Source: Pseudotabrizicola sp051200875 (GTDB taxonomy: Bacteria; Pseudomonadota; Alphaproteobacteria; Rhodobacterales; Rhodobacteraceae). Taken from it: DNA of 64,000 nt. Shown here piece by piece: positions 1-8,527 of this stretch; within the stretch, counting starts at the first letter, position 1; every line of letters begins with the position of its first letter. The notes below the pieces were generated by a model, which worked only from the letters and a program-made list of their open reading frames with translations, made no database searches and was not told the DNA's origin. The position numbers and the translations under genes are program-made. Where the stretch lies: the NCBI RefSeq assembly GCF_051200875.1, contig NZ_CP195191.1, forward strand, positions 434,001-498,000, given 5' to 3'.

Positions 1-909
1 CATGATTGGTGGCGAATGGGCCGCTTTTTGCACGCACTCGGTGTCGGCAAGGGCGATATCGTCCAGAACTGCTTTGGCTACCATTTGACGCCCGCGGGAA
101 TGATCTTTGAAAACGGGGCAAGGGCGGTCGGAGCTTCGATCTTGCCTGCCGGAACGGGACAGACGGAGTTGCAGGTGCGGGCCGCGGCCGATATTGGCAC
201 GACCGCCTATGCCGGAACACCCGACTATCTGAAGGTAATCCTGGAAAAAGCGGATGAGATGGGAGAACGATTGAAGATCACCCGTGCCGCTGTTTCCGGC
301 GGGGCTTTGTTCCCAAGCTTGCGTCAATGGTATTCGGACCGTGGGATAGCGTGCCTGCAATGCTATGCGACTGCGGACTTGGGCAATATTGCCTACGAAT
401 CCCTCGCGATGGAAGGGATGATCCTTGATGAAGGTGTGATCGTTGAAATCGTTCGCCCCGGTTCAGATCGCCCGGTTCCGGATGGTGAAGTGGGTGAAGT
501 CGTTGTGACAAGCTTGAACCCGGATTACCCGTTGATCCGTTTTGCCACGGGCGATCTTTCTGCAATCATGCCCGGTGCCAGCCCCTGTGGAAGGACAAAC
601 CGGCGGATCAAGGGCTGGATGGGCCGCGCCGATCAGACGACGAAGATCAAGGGCATGTTCGTGCGCCCTGAACAAGTCGAGCAACTTGTTGCGCGCCATG
701 ATGAAATTGCCCGTGCGCGGGTGGTTGCCAGCCGCGAAGGCGAGATGGATGTCATGACTGTCCAGATCGAGACCCGCGCAACCAATCCAGCGCTTTACGA
801 AGCAAGCATTGTGGCCACGCTGAAAATGCGCGGCCATGTGGAACTGATGCCTCCCGGCGCCTTGCCCAATGATGGCAAGGTGATTGAGGACCGCCGCACC
901 TACGACTGA
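1..909 (+). CDS. Phenylacetate-CoA ligase family protein (5' end outside window)
   Basis: The reading frame is open from the first base of the window, so this is the C-terminal part (about 302 residues) of an adenylate-forming ligase. It starts in HDWWRMGRFLHALGVGKGD, which corresponds to the middle of PaaK-like enzymes, and it keeps the later motifs: a C-terminal GDLS region, the RIKGWMGRADQTTKIKGM hinge, and a C-terminal subdomain that begins VRPEQVEQLV. Family members activate aromatic acids such as phenylacetate to their CoA thioesters using ATP. The true substrate cannot be told from this fragment and no paa genes are visible beside it. A hairpin follows the stop codon, and the next gene starts 128 bp later, so it is probably a separate transcript from the branched-chain operon. 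Confidence 0.85.
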   Translation, partial: HDWWRMGRFLHALGVGKGDIVQNCFGYHLTPAGMIFENGARAVGASILPAGTGQTELQVRAAADIGTTAYAGTPDYLKVILEKADEMGERLKITRAAVSGGALFPSLRQWYSDRGIACLQCYATADLGNIAYESLAMEGMILDEGVIVEIVRPGSDRPVPDGEVGEVVVTSLNPDYPLIRFATGDLSAIMPGASPCGRTNRRIKGWMGRADQTTKIKGMFVRPEQVEQLVARHDEIARARVVASREGEMDVMTVQIETRATNPALYEASIVATLKMRGHVELMPPGALPNDGKVIEDRRTYD

Positions 910-921
910 AATGTTGAAATC

Positions 922-954
922 CGCCGTCCCCGGCCTTGTCTCCGGGTGACGGCG
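922..954 (+). terminator. Hairpin between the ligase gene and the branched-chain operon
   Basis: CGCCGTC plus CCGG pair with CCGG plus GACGGCG around a short loop, with a small bulge. No T-run follows, so it is either a Rho-assisted or weak terminator or an RNA-stabilising hairpin at the 3' end of the ligase message. Confidence 0.5.
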
Positions 955-963
955 AATTAGGGG

Positions 964-1024
964 CTTGTAGGTCAGCAGTTTTGACCTATTATGCGCCTCG
1001 GAGGAGTAAGGGTCGTGAGACCCT
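964..1024 (+). promoter_or_regulatory. Candidate promoter and operator of the branched-chain amino acid operon
   Basis: A perfect 7-bp inverted repeat, TAGGTCA-N7-TGACCTA, lies at 968-988. It sits across the spacer and the first base of a TATTAT -10-like hexamer (987-992); a weak -35-like TTGTAG is at 965-970. A second, 6-bp inverted repeat AGGGTC-GTGA-GACCCT lies at 1009-1024, just before the GGAGG ribosome site. Position and symmetry suggest the binding site of the operon's regulator, which is not encoded in this window. The site is seen; the regulatory role is inferred. Confidence 0.5.
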
Positions 1025-1037
1025 GACGGAGGAACAG

Positions 1038-2222
1038 ATGACCGAGACAATCGTGATCGTCGGGGCCGCGCGTACCCCAATGGGTGGGTTTCAGGGTGGC
1101 CTTTCCGGCCAAACTGCAGGCCAATTGGGCGCTGTGGCTATTCGGGCTGCTTTGGAACGTGCCGGGGTGCCCGGGGCAGATGTCGATGAAGTGTTGATGG
1201 GCTGCGTGCTGCCTGCCGGGCAGGGGCAGGCGCCGGCACGGCAAGCAACATTGGGGGCTGGTTTGCCTGTGTCGGTTCCTGCCTCGACTGTGAACAAGAT
1301 GTGCGGTTCGGGCATGAAAACGGTGATGATGGCGCATGACGCTATATTGGCCGGGCAGGCTCGGGTCATGGTTGCGGGCGGCATGGAAAGCATGTCGAAC
1401 GCGCCTTATCTGTTGGACCGCGCCCGTGGTGGCTATCGGATGGGGCATGGCCGGGTCATCGACCATATGTTCCTTGACGGTCTGGAAGATGCGTATGATC
1501 GCGGCCGACTGATGGGGACGTTCGCCGAAGATTGTGCCGAGGCCTACCAGTTGACTCGGGATGCACAGGATGAATATGCCTTGCGGTCACTGGCCCGCGC
1601 GCAAGCCGCCATTGAGCAGGGGCGCTTTACTGGGGAAGTCGTGCCGGTTATGACAAAAGGCAAGGGCGGGGCGGTGACGTTTGCCGTGGATGAACAACCC
1701 GGCAACGCCCGACCTGACAAGATCCCACATCTGAAGCCCGCCTTCCGCGAGGGCGGCACGGTAACGGCAGCCAATTCGTCGTCAATTTCCGATGGCGCTG
1801 CGGCACTTGTCCTTATGACGGCGTCAGAGGCCGAGGTGCAGGGTTTGACCCCAATGGCCAAGATCGTCGGCCATGCAGGTTATGCCAATGAACCGCGTCT
1901 TTTCCCCACAGCGCCGATTGGCGCAATGCAGCGCCTTTTCGACAAGACGGGATGGGCAGCCAAGGATGTCGATCTCTTTGAAATCAATGAAGCCTTTGCC
2001 GTAGTCGCTATGGCGGCGATGCGAGATCTCGATCTGTCTGCGGACCGGGTGAACGTCAATGGTGGGGCCTGTGCGCTTGGCCATCCGATCGGGGCATCGG
2101 GCGCGCGTATTCTGGTGACCTTGCTTGCGGCCTTGAAGGCGCAAGGGTCGCGTCGCGGCGTGGCAAGCCTGTGCATCGGCGGCGGTGAAGGCACCGCTGT
2201 CGCCGTGGAATTGATGGGGTAA
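1038..2222 (+). CDS. Acetyl-CoA C-acyltransferase (thiolase)
   Basis: A 394-residue thiolase, normal length for the family. The nucleophilic cysteine is in NKMCGSGMK (C89). NEAFA, GHPIGASG (H349) and the second catalytic cysteine in CIGGGEG (C379) complete the active site. The frame is open upstream, but the ATG at 1038 has a GGAGG ribosome site at the right distance and starts with the family N-terminus MTETIVIVGAARTP. As first gene of the operon it most likely cleaves 2-methylacetoacetyl-CoA from isoleucine to acetyl-CoA and propionyl-CoA, or acetoacetyl-CoA derived from leucine. Sequence alone does not separate these roles. It is 4 bp from the next gene. Confidence 0.93.
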   Translation: MTETIVIVGAARTPMGGFQGGLSGQTAGQLGAVAIRAALERAGVPGADVDEVLMGCVLPAGQGQAPARQATLGAGLPVSVPASTVNKMCGSGMKTVMMAHDAILAGQARVMVAGGMESMSNAPYLLDRARGGYRMGHGRVIDHMFLDGLEDAYDRGRLMGTFAEDCAEAYQLTRDAQDEYALRSLARAQAAIEQGRFTGEVVPVMTKGKGGAVTFAVDEQPGNARPDKIPHLKPAFREGGTVTAANSSSISDGAAALVLMTASEAEVQGLTPMAKIVGHAGYANEPRLFPTAPIGAMQRLFDKTGWAAKDVDLFEINEAFAVVAMAAMRDLDLSADRVNVNGGACALGHPIGASGARILVTLLAALKAQGSRRGVASLCIGGGEGTAVAVELMG

Positions 2223-2226
2223 CACG

Positions 2227-3369
2227 ATGGATTTCCAACTGTCCGAAGAACGTAGCGCCATCCGCGAAATGGCCCAAGGCTTTGCCGCCGATGCGATTGC
2301 TCCGAATGCCTTGGATTGGGACCGCGACCGCCACTTCCCAGTGGATGTGATCCGTCAGGCCTGTGAACTTGGCCTTGGCGGGATCATGGTGTCCGAGGCG
2401 CATGGCGGCTCCGGCCTTGGCCGGATGGACGCAGTCTTGGTTTACGAGGCGTTGGCAACCGGTTGCCCGGCGATTTCGGCCTATCTTTCGATTCACAATA
2501 TGGTCGCCCAGATGATCGACCGTCACGGGTCGGAAGAGATGAAGGCGCAATACCTGCCGCGTCTTTGCCGAGGAGAAATTCTGGCCAGCTACTGTCTGAC
2601 CGAACCGGGATCAGGCTCTGATGCGGCAGCCTTGGCCACGCGGGCTGAGCGTGACAATGAAGGCTTCCGGCTGACGGGGCAGAAGATGTTCATTTCGGGG
2701 GCCGGAGAAACAGACCTTTACGTTGTGATGGCTCGTAGCGGCGGGCCGGGGCCAAAGGGCGTGTCGGCCTTTCTTCTGGAAAAGGGCGCCGGGGGCCTTA
2801 GCTTTGGTGCCAATGAAAAGAAGATGGGTTGGAACGCGCAACCCACGCGCACGGTGGCGATGGACAATGTGAAAGTTCCCGCCTCGGCGCTTTTAGGTGA
2901 GGAAGGCGCTGGTTTTCGCTATGCAATGGAAGCTCTGGATGGCGGTCGGACGTCAATCGCGGCATGTTCCTTGGGTGGCGCCCAGGCTGCTTTTGACAAG
3001 GCGCGCAGCTATATGGACGAGCGTAAAGCGTTTGGTCACAAGCTGAATGAATTCCAGGCTTTGCAATTCGCCTTGGCCGAAATGGCAACGGAGATTGAGG
3101 TCAGCCGGACCTTCTTGTGGCGCGCCGCTTCGGCACTGGACGCAAAATCGCCAGAGTCCACGCGGCTTTGTGCAATGGCAAAAAAGCATGTGACGGATGC
3201 CGGTTTTGAGGTCGCAAATCGGGCGCTGCAGTTGCATGGCGGCTACGGCTATCTGGCAGATTACGGTGTTGAAAAAATCGTTCGCGATTTGCGTGTGCAT
3301 CAAATCCTGGAAGGCACGAACGAAATCATGCGTCTGATTATCGCTCGTTCTGTGATAGCAGAGGGATAG
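2227..3369 (+). CDS. Acyl-CoA dehydrogenase, probably isobutyryl-CoA dehydrogenase
   Basis: A 380-residue FAD flavoprotein of the acyl-CoA dehydrogenase superfamily. Signature CLTEPGSGSD and the C-terminal LHGGYGYLADYGVEKIVRD are present. The catalytic base is the glutamate in ILEGTNEI (E362), the position used by short- and medium-chain enzymes and by isobutyryl-CoA dehydrogenase. Position between the thiolase and the 3-hydroxyisobutyryl-CoA hydrolase points to valine breakdown (isobutyryl-CoA to methacrylyl-CoA), with 2-methylbutyryl-CoA as a possible second substrate. Electrons would pass to electron-transfer flavoprotein. It contrasts with the isovaleryl-CoA dehydrogenase at 6888, whose catalytic glutamate is elsewhere in the chain. 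Confidence 0.88.
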   Translation: MDFQLSEERSAIREMAQGFAADAIAPNALDWDRDRHFPVDVIRQACELGLGGIMVSEAHGGSGLGRMDAVLVYEALATGCPAISAYLSIHNMVAQMIDRHGSEEMKAQYLPRLCRGEILASYCLTEPGSGSDAAALATRAERDNEGFRLTGQKMFISGAGETDLYVVMARSGGPGPKGVSAFLLEKGAGGLSFGANEKKMGWNAQPTRTVAMDNVKVPASALLGEEGAGFRYAMEALDGGRTSIAACSLGGAQAAFDKARSYMDERKAFGHKLNEFQALQFALAEMATEIEVSRTFLWRAASALDAKSPESTRLCAMAKKHVTDAGFEVANRALQLHGGYGYLADYGVEKIVRDLRVHQILEGTNEIMRLIIARSVIAEG

Positions 3370-3373
3370 GCCG

Positions 3374-4429
3374 ATGTCGGATGTGCTTGTCGAGCGGATC
3401 GGGTCGTTGGTGCGGTTGCGCCTTAACCGCCCCGAGGCAATCAATGCCCTGACGCATGGCATGGTTCATGAGTTGAATGCAGCCTTGGACCAATATCAGG
3501 ACGATCCTCAGGTTGCGGCGTTTCTTTTGACCGGGGAAGGCGAGCGCGGGCTTTGCGCGGGCGGAGATATTCGCAGCCTTTATGAAGCCCCGCGAGAGGA
3601 TAACGGAGCGTCGATGGCGTTTTGGCGCGATGAATATCGGCTTGATGCCCGTATCGCGCGGCTGGCAAAGCCCTTCGTTTCGCTTATGGACGGTCTGGTG
3701 ATGGGCGGTGGAATCGGAATATCGGCCCATGCGGCATTCCGGATCGTGACCGAGCGATCCAAGATTGCCATGCCCGAATGCGGGATCGGCTTTGTCCCTG
3801 ATGTCGGGGCAACGTGGCTGTTGCCACGAGCGCCCGGAGAGTTGGGAACGTGGATGGGCCTGACAGGGCGGATTCTGGGGGCGGCAGATGCCATTCTTGT
3901 AGGCTTTGCTGACTGTTACATGCCAGCTGCCAAGCGCGAAGAACTGGTTGCGGCACTGGCCGCTGTGCCTGCGGCTGCGGGGCATGATGGCGTTTCAGCT
4001 TGCCTTGATGGTCTTTGCGAGGGCGCCGGCATTGCTTCCCTTACGGAACATAAGGGGCTGATTGACCGCACCTTTGCCGGAGATCGTGTGGAAGCTATCA
4101 TGGCCGCGCTGGAGGAAGAAACCAGCGACTTTGCGATAAAGACCGTGGCCGATATTCGCGCCAAATCTCCGACTTCGCTGAAGCTTGCGCTGCGTCTTGT
4201 CCGACTTGGGGCCAAGGTGGCCACCTTGGAAGAGGCGCTTGATCTGGAATACGCCGCGTGCCGCACTCTCGTCGTTGGTCCTGATTTCTACGAAGGCATT
4301 CGGGCCGCGATCATAGACAAAGACCGAAATCCCAAATGGAATCCGCCAACTTTGGCCGATGTGTCAGAGGTTTGGGTTGAAAATGCACTGAATGTGACGT
4401 CGGACCGGGTATTCCCCGCGACCGCCTGA
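3374..4429 (+). CDS. 3-hydroxyisobutyryl-CoA hydrolase (crotonase superfamily)
   Basis: A 351-residue protein, longer than plain enoyl-CoA hydratases (about 260) and typical of the HIBCH subgroup. It carries the subgroup signature GLCAGGDIRSLYE near residue 65, the oxyanion segment GLVMGGGIGIS, and MPECGIGFVPDVGATWLLPR. The C-terminal half has the long helical extension of hydrolases. The reaction removes CoA from 3-hydroxyisobutyryl-CoA in valine catabolism, relieving accumulation of toxic methacrylyl-CoA. The next gene oxidises the product, which supports the call. It begins 4 bp after the upstream stop. Confidence 0.9.
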   Translation: MSDVLVERIGSLVRLRLNRPEAINALTHGMVHELNAALDQYQDDPQVAAFLLTGEGERGLCAGGDIRSLYEAPREDNGASMAFWRDEYRLDARIARLAKPFVSLMDGLVMGGGIGISAHAAFRIVTERSKIAMPECGIGFVPDVGATWLLPRAPGELGTWMGLTGRILGAADAILVGFADCYMPAAKREELVAALAAVPAAAGHDGVSACLDGLCEGAGIASLTEHKGLIDRTFAGDRVEAIMAALEEETSDFAIKTVADIRAKSPTSLKLALRLVRLGAKVATLEEALDLEYAACRTLVVGPDFYEGIRAAIIDKDRNPKWNPPTLADVSEVWVENALNVTSDRVFPATA

Positions 4430-4442
4430 AGGAGAGACTGAG

Positions 4443-5330
4443 ATGAGCATGACAGTTGGTTTCATCGGACTTGGCAATATGGGTGGGCCGATGGCGCTGA
4501 ATTTGGTGAAGGCCGGGTTCAGGGTTCAGGGCTTTGACATGGTTCCTGCCGCGAAAGAGGCTGCTCAAGGCGGGGGCGTGACACTTGCTGCGACAGGACG
4601 TGAGGCCGTTGCCGGGGCAGATGTCGTAATCACGATGCTGCCTTCGGGGCCGATCATGCTTTCGGTCTGGCAAGATATCGTCCCGGCAGTGGGCAAGGGG
4701 GCGCTGATCATTGATTGTTCTACCGTCGATATCGACAATTGCCGTAAGGCGCATGAGCTTGCTGCCTCGGCTGGCCTTGTGTCACTGGATGCGCCGGTTT
4801 CAGGTGGCGTCGGCGGGGCAGTTGCCGCAACACTGACATTCATGGCTGGAGGTTCGACTGAGGCTTTCGAGCGCGCCAAACCCCTGCTTTCCGCCATGGG
4901 CAAGAACCTGACGCATTGTGGCGATGCGGGCGCGGGGCAAGCAGCCAAGATCTGCAACAACATGATCCTTGGTATTTCGATGATAGCGGTTTCCGAAGCT
5001 TTCGGTCTTGCAGATAAGTTGGGCCTGTCGCGGCAGGCTTTGTTTGATGTGGCGTCGAAGTCATCGGGGCAGTGTTGGTCTTTGACTACCTATTGTCCGG
5101 TGCCGGGGCCAGTGCCAACCTCGCCCGCGAACAACGGCTACAAGCCCGGCTTTGCGGCAGCTTTGATGCTCAAGGATCTGCGGCTAAGCCAAGCTGCCTC
5201 AGAAGGGGCAGGGGCGCAGACCCCACTTGGGGCGGCAGCCACGGCACTTTATGAAGCGATGGATCAGGCTGGCGAAGGTGGACGCGATTTCTCGGCCATC
5301 TTCGAACGGTTGGCAGGGGGGCAGGCATGA
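4443..5330 (+). CDS. mmsB: 3-hydroxyisobutyrate dehydrogenase
   Basis: A 295-residue NAD-dependent beta-hydroxyacid dehydrogenase that oxidises 3-hydroxyisobutyrate to methylmalonate semialdehyde. The Rossmann motif GFIGLGNMGGPMA is at the N-terminus, the substrate segment DAPVSGGVGGA lies near residue 120, and the catalytic lysine region GAGQAAKICNNM near residue 175. The C-terminal NNGYKPGFAAALMLKDL is characteristic of true HIBADH rather than tartronate semialdehyde reductase. A strong AAGGAGA ribosome site precedes the ATG. The semialdehyde dehydrogenase (mmsA) is not in this window. It overlaps the next gene by ATGA. Confidence 0.94.
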   Translation: MSMTVGFIGLGNMGGPMALNLVKAGFRVQGFDMVPAAKEAAQGGGVTLAATGREAVAGADVVITMLPSGPIMLSVWQDIVPAVGKGALIIDCSTVDIDNCRKAHELAASAGLVSLDAPVSGGVGGAVAATLTFMAGGSTEAFERAKPLLSAMGKNLTHCGDAGAGQAAKICNNMILGISMIAVSEAFGLADKLGLSRQALFDVASKSSGQCWSLTTYCPVPGPVPTSPANNGYKPGFAAALMLKDLRLSQAASEGAGAQTPLGAAATALYEAMDQAGEGGRDFSAIFERLAGGQA

Positions 5331-6100
5331 GCTTTGAAACCCTGCTGACCGAACGCCATGGTCGCGTTCTGCTGATCCGTATCAATCGCCCAGAGGCGTT
5401 GAATTCACTGAATCCGACCGTAAAAGACGAGCTTTTGGCGGTAACGTCAGAAGCGGAGGCCGACCCCGAGATCGGTTGCATCGTTCTTACTGGATCGGAA
5501 AAGGCCTTTGCCGCCGGGGCCGACATCAAGACCATGAAAGACCTGAGTTTTCAGGACGTCGCTGCAGCCGACATGTTTGCCGATTGGAACGGCCTGACCG
5601 GCCACCGCAAACCGATTATCGCTGCCGTTGCAGGGTATGCTCTTGGTGGTGGCTGCGAACTGGCGATGATGTGCGATTTCATCCTCGCTGCCGATACGGC
5701 CAAATTTGGCCAACCAGAAATCAAGCTCGGCACCATTCCCGGCATGGGAGGCTCTCAGCGTCTGACGCGATTTGTTGGCAAATCAAAGGCGATGGAGATG
5801 GTTCTGACGGGAAGAATGATGGATGCGGCCGAGGCAGAACGCAGCGGGCTGGTCAGTCGTGTGGTGCCTGCCGCCGATCTGGTGGATGAGGCGCTGAAGG
5901 TCGGGGCCATGATTGCCAGCATGTCAGACCCCGTGGTGGCCATGGCAAAGGAAGTCGTGAACCGGGCCTACGAGACGACTTTGGCCGAGGGCCTGCTGAC
6001 CGAGCGCCGCGTCTTCCATTCGACCTTTGCCTTTGATGACCGGGCCGAGGGCATGGCGGCTTTTGCAGAAAAGCGCAAACCTAACTTCAAGCACAGGTGA
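5327..6100 (+). CDS. Enoyl-CoA hydratase
   Basis: A 257-residue crotonase-fold hydratase. The oxyanion-hole segment AAGADIKTM and both catalytic glutamates are visible, in GGGCELAMMCD and in GQPEIKLGTIPGMGGSQRL. It adds water to short 2-enoyl-CoAs. In this operon methacrylyl-CoA (valine) and tiglyl-CoA (isoleucine) are the likely substrates; a second crotonase at 15845 probably handles the leucine branch. Its ATG overlaps the mmsB stop by 4 bp, suggesting translational coupling. Confidence 0.92.
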   Translation: MSFETLLTERHGRVLLIRINRPEALNSLNPTVKDELLAVTSEAEADPEIGCIVLTGSEKAFAAGADIKTMKDLSFQDVAAADMFADWNGLTGHRKPIIAAVAGYALGGGCELAMMCDFILAADTAKFGQPEIKLGTIPGMGGSQRLTRFVGKSKAMEMVLTGRMMDAAEAERSGLVSRVVPAADLVDEALKVGAMIASMSDPVVAMAKEVVNRAYETTLAEGLLTERRVFHSTFAFDDRAEGMAAFAEKRKPNFKHR

Positions 6101-6104
6101 TCCG

Positions 6105-6872
6105 ATGCAGATCAAAGACTCTGTCTTTATCGTCACTGGCGGGGCTTCTGGTCTGGGGGCAGCGACTGCTGAAGGGCTGATCGCAGCGGGTGCCAAGGTG
6201 ATCTTGGCCGATATGAATGTTGATGCCGGCGTGGCGATGGCGGACAAGCTGGGGGTAAATGCGCGCTTCCACCGGACGGACGTAGCCAGTGCCGGCGACG
6301 GTCAATTAGCGGTCGAAGCGGCGCTTGAAACGTTTGGCGGTTTGAACGGTCTGGTTAATTGCGCTGGCATCGCGCCAGGAGAGAAGACTGTTGGAAAAGA
6401 TGGCCCACATCGGCTGGAAAGCTTTTCCAAGGCAGTGACGGTCAATTTGGTGGGCAGCTTCAATATGGCCCGGCTTGCCGCTGACGCGATGGCAAAGAAT
6501 ACGCCTAATGCCGGGAGCGAACGCGGGGTGATCATCAACACCGCTTCGATCGCGGCCTATGATGGGCAAATCGGTCAAGTCGCATATGCTGCAAGCAAGG
6601 GCGGTGTTGTTGGTATGACACTTCCGATGGCGCGTGATCTGTCGAGGCTTGGCATTCGCGTCATGACCATTGCGCCCGGTATCTTTCTGACTCCGATGTT
6701 GATGGGGTTGCCGCAAGAAGTGCAAGACAGCCTTGGGGCGGCCGTTCCCTTTCCTACGCGTCTTGGTCAGCCCGCTGAATATGCGGCTCTGGTCCGTCAC
6801 ATCATTGAAAACGCCATGCTGAACGGCGAGGTCATCCGCTTGGATGGCGCACTCCGCATGGCCCCGAAATAA
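6105..6872 (+). CDS. SDR dehydrogenase, 3-hydroxy-2-methylbutyryl-CoA dehydrogenase type (HSD10-like)
   Basis: A 255-residue short-chain dehydrogenase. TGGASGLGAA is the NAD-binding glycine motif, NCAGIAP follows, and the catalytic Ser plus YAASK are present. APGIFLTPML and the conserved end NGEVIRLDGALRMAPK match the HSD17B10/type II 3-hydroxyacyl-CoA dehydrogenase group. The role would be oxidation of 2-methyl-3-hydroxybutyryl-CoA in isoleucine catabolism, giving the substrate of the thiolase at 1038. The open frame extends upstream into the previous gene; ATG at 6105, 4 bp after that stop, is the natural start. Confidence 0.9.
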   Translation: MQIKDSVFIVTGGASGLGAATAEGLIAAGAKVILADMNVDAGVAMADKLGVNARFHRTDVASAGDGQLAVEAALETFGGLNGLVNCAGIAPGEKTVGKDGPHRLESFSKAVTVNLVGSFNMARLAADAMAKNTPNAGSERGVIINTASIAAYDGQIGQVAYAASKGGVVGMTLPMARDLSRLGIRVMTIAPGIFLTPMLMGLPQEVQDSLGAAVPFPTRLGQPAEYAALVRHIIENAMLNGEVIRLDGALRMAPK

Positions 6873-6887
6873 GCCCGGAGGGTTCCC

Positions 6888-8048
6888 ATGTTCCACGCAA
6901 CGATGAAATTTGATCTGGGCGAAGATGTTGGCGCCTTGCGCGACATGGTCCATGCCTGGGCGCAAGAGCGCGTAAAGCCAATTGCGGCGGCGGTTGACCA
7001 GTCGAACGACTTCCCTGCCGAACTTTGGGAAGAAATGGGCAGTCTTGGGCTTTTGGGTATTACGGTTGCCGAAGAATACGGTGGGGCAGGAATGGGATAT
7101 CTGGCCCACACCGTTGCCACCGAAGAACTTGCACGGGCTTCGGCCAGCATTTCGCTGTCTTACGGCGCGCATTCAAACCTTTGCGTCAACCAGATCAAGC
7201 TCAACGGTACCGAAGATCAGAAACGTAAGTATCTGCCGGGCCTGATCTCGGGCAAACATGTGGGCGCCTTGGCGATGTCCGAGCCGGGCGCCGGTTCTGA
7301 TGTGGTTTCGATGAAACTTAGGGCCGAAAAGCGCAACGGATACTATGTGTTGAAGGGCAACAAGTACTGGATCACGAATGGCCCCGACGCTGATACCTTG
7401 GTGGTCTATGCCAAGACAGATCCCGAGGCCGGCAGCAAAGGTATCACTGCCTTTATCGTTGAAAAAACGATGAAGGGTTTCTCGACCAGCCCGCATTTCG
7501 ACAAGCTGGGGATGCGCGGGTCGAACACCGCAGAACTGATCTTTGACGACGTCGAAGTGCCCTTTGAGAATGTTTTGGGAACTGAAGGCAAGGGTGTGCG
7601 CGTGCTGATGTCTGGGCTTGATTTCGAACGCGTGGTTCTGTCGGGCATCGGGCTGGGCATCATGGCCGCCTGTCTGGATGAAGTCATGCCTTATGTCGCA
7701 ACCCGCGAGCAGTTCGGCCAGCCGATTGGAAACTTCCAACTGATGCAGGGCAAAATTGCCGATATGTATGTCGCGCTGAACACGGCGCGGGCCTATGTCT
7801 ATGAGGTCGCGAAAGCCTGTGATCGTGGCGGGGTCAAGAGGCAGGATGCGGCGGGGGCTGTGCTGTATGCCAGTGAGCAGGCGATGGTTCAGGCACATCA
7901 GGCTGTGCAGGCTCTGGGCGGTGCTGGTTTCTTGAATGACTCGGTTGTCAGCCGCTTGTTCCGTGACGCCAAGCTGATGGAAATTGGCGCAGGGACCAGC
8001 GAGATCCGGCGTATGTTGATCGGGCGTGAATTGATGGGGGCGATGTGA
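6888..8048 (+). CDS. ivd: Isovaleryl-CoA dehydrogenase
   Basis: A 386-residue acyl-CoA dehydrogenase oxidising isovaleryl-CoA to 3-methylcrotonyl-CoA, the committed step of leucine breakdown. SLSYGAHSNLCVNQI, MSEPGAGSDVVSMK and KYWITNGPDADTLVVYAKT are hallmarks of the isovaleryl subgroup. The C-terminal position that holds the catalytic glutamate in most relatives is glycine here (GAGTSEIRR), and a glutamate occurs instead in LDFERVV (E247), as known for isovaleryl-CoA dehydrogenase. It is followed by the LprI-like gene with a TGATG overlap. Confidence 0.95.
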   Translation: MFHATMKFDLGEDVGALRDMVHAWAQERVKPIAAAVDQSNDFPAELWEEMGSLGLLGITVAEEYGGAGMGYLAHTVATEELARASASISLSYGAHSNLCVNQIKLNGTEDQKRKYLPGLISGKHVGALAMSEPGAGSDVVSMKLRAEKRNGYYVLKGNKYWITNGPDADTLVVYAKTDPEAGSKGITAFIVEKTMKGFSTSPHFDKLGMRGSNTAELIFDDVEVPFENVLGTEGKGVRVLMSGLDFERVVLSGIGLGIMAACLDEVMPYVATREQFGQPIGNFQLMQGKIADMYVALNTARAYVYEVAKACDRGGVKRQDAAGAVLYASEQAMVQAHQAVQALGGAGFLNDSVVSRLFRDAKLMEIGAGTSEIRRMLIGRELMGAM

Positions 8049-8527
8049 TGGTCCGGCCTTTGGGTTGTGCTGTGATCATTGCCAGCACCTGCTTTGCTGG
8101 GGCGGCACTTGCGCAGCCCGCTTTTGACATCCAACCAACATTGGACTGCATCGGGGAGGCCGGAGAAGACAACAATTTGAGGCTCTCCTGTGTTGGAACA
8201 GCGGCGGATGCGTGCATGGCGGATGACAGTTCGACCGTGGGGATGACCTATTGTCTTGAGCAAGAATTCATCTGGTGGGATCGCGAACTGAACGTGGCCT
8301 ATCAGGCAAGCAAAGAGATGGCGGCAGAGTCCGACGCAGCACTGTCGCCACCGCTGAATGTCCAAGGGGCGACTTTGTTGGAGATGCAACGTGCGTGGAT
8401 CCCGTTTCGCGATGCACGCTGCCGGTTCGAGGCCGTACTTTGGCAAGGTGGAACTGGGGCAGGGGCTGCGCAATACGCTTGCCTTATGATTGAAACCGCG
8501 CGGCAGACGATGGTGTTGGGGTACTGA
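8048..8527 (+). CDS. LprI-like (DUF1311) secreted protein inside the leucine operon
   Basis: A 159-residue protein with an N-terminal signal peptide ending near AALAQPA. The mature part has spaced cysteines and the LprI/DUF1311 pattern: a cysteine plus WWDRELNVAYQ, then LLEMQRAWIPFRDARC, then GGTGAGAAQYACLMIETA. Relatives include the mycobacterial lysozyme inhibitor LprI; most members have no known function. It would be periplasmic, which is odd among cytosolic catabolic enzymes. ATG at 8048 overlaps the ivd stop as TGATG; a GTG 3 bp upstream is also in frame. It overlaps the next gene in the same way, so it is clearly part of the transcript. Confidence 0.8.
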   Translation: MVRPLGCAVIIASTCFAGAALAQPAFDIQPTLDCIGEAGEDNNLRLSCVGTAADACMADDSSTVGMTYCLEQEFIWWDRELNVAYQASKEMAAESDAALSPPLNVQGATLLEMQRAWIPFRDARCRFEAVLWQGGTGAGAAQYACLMIETARQTMVLGY

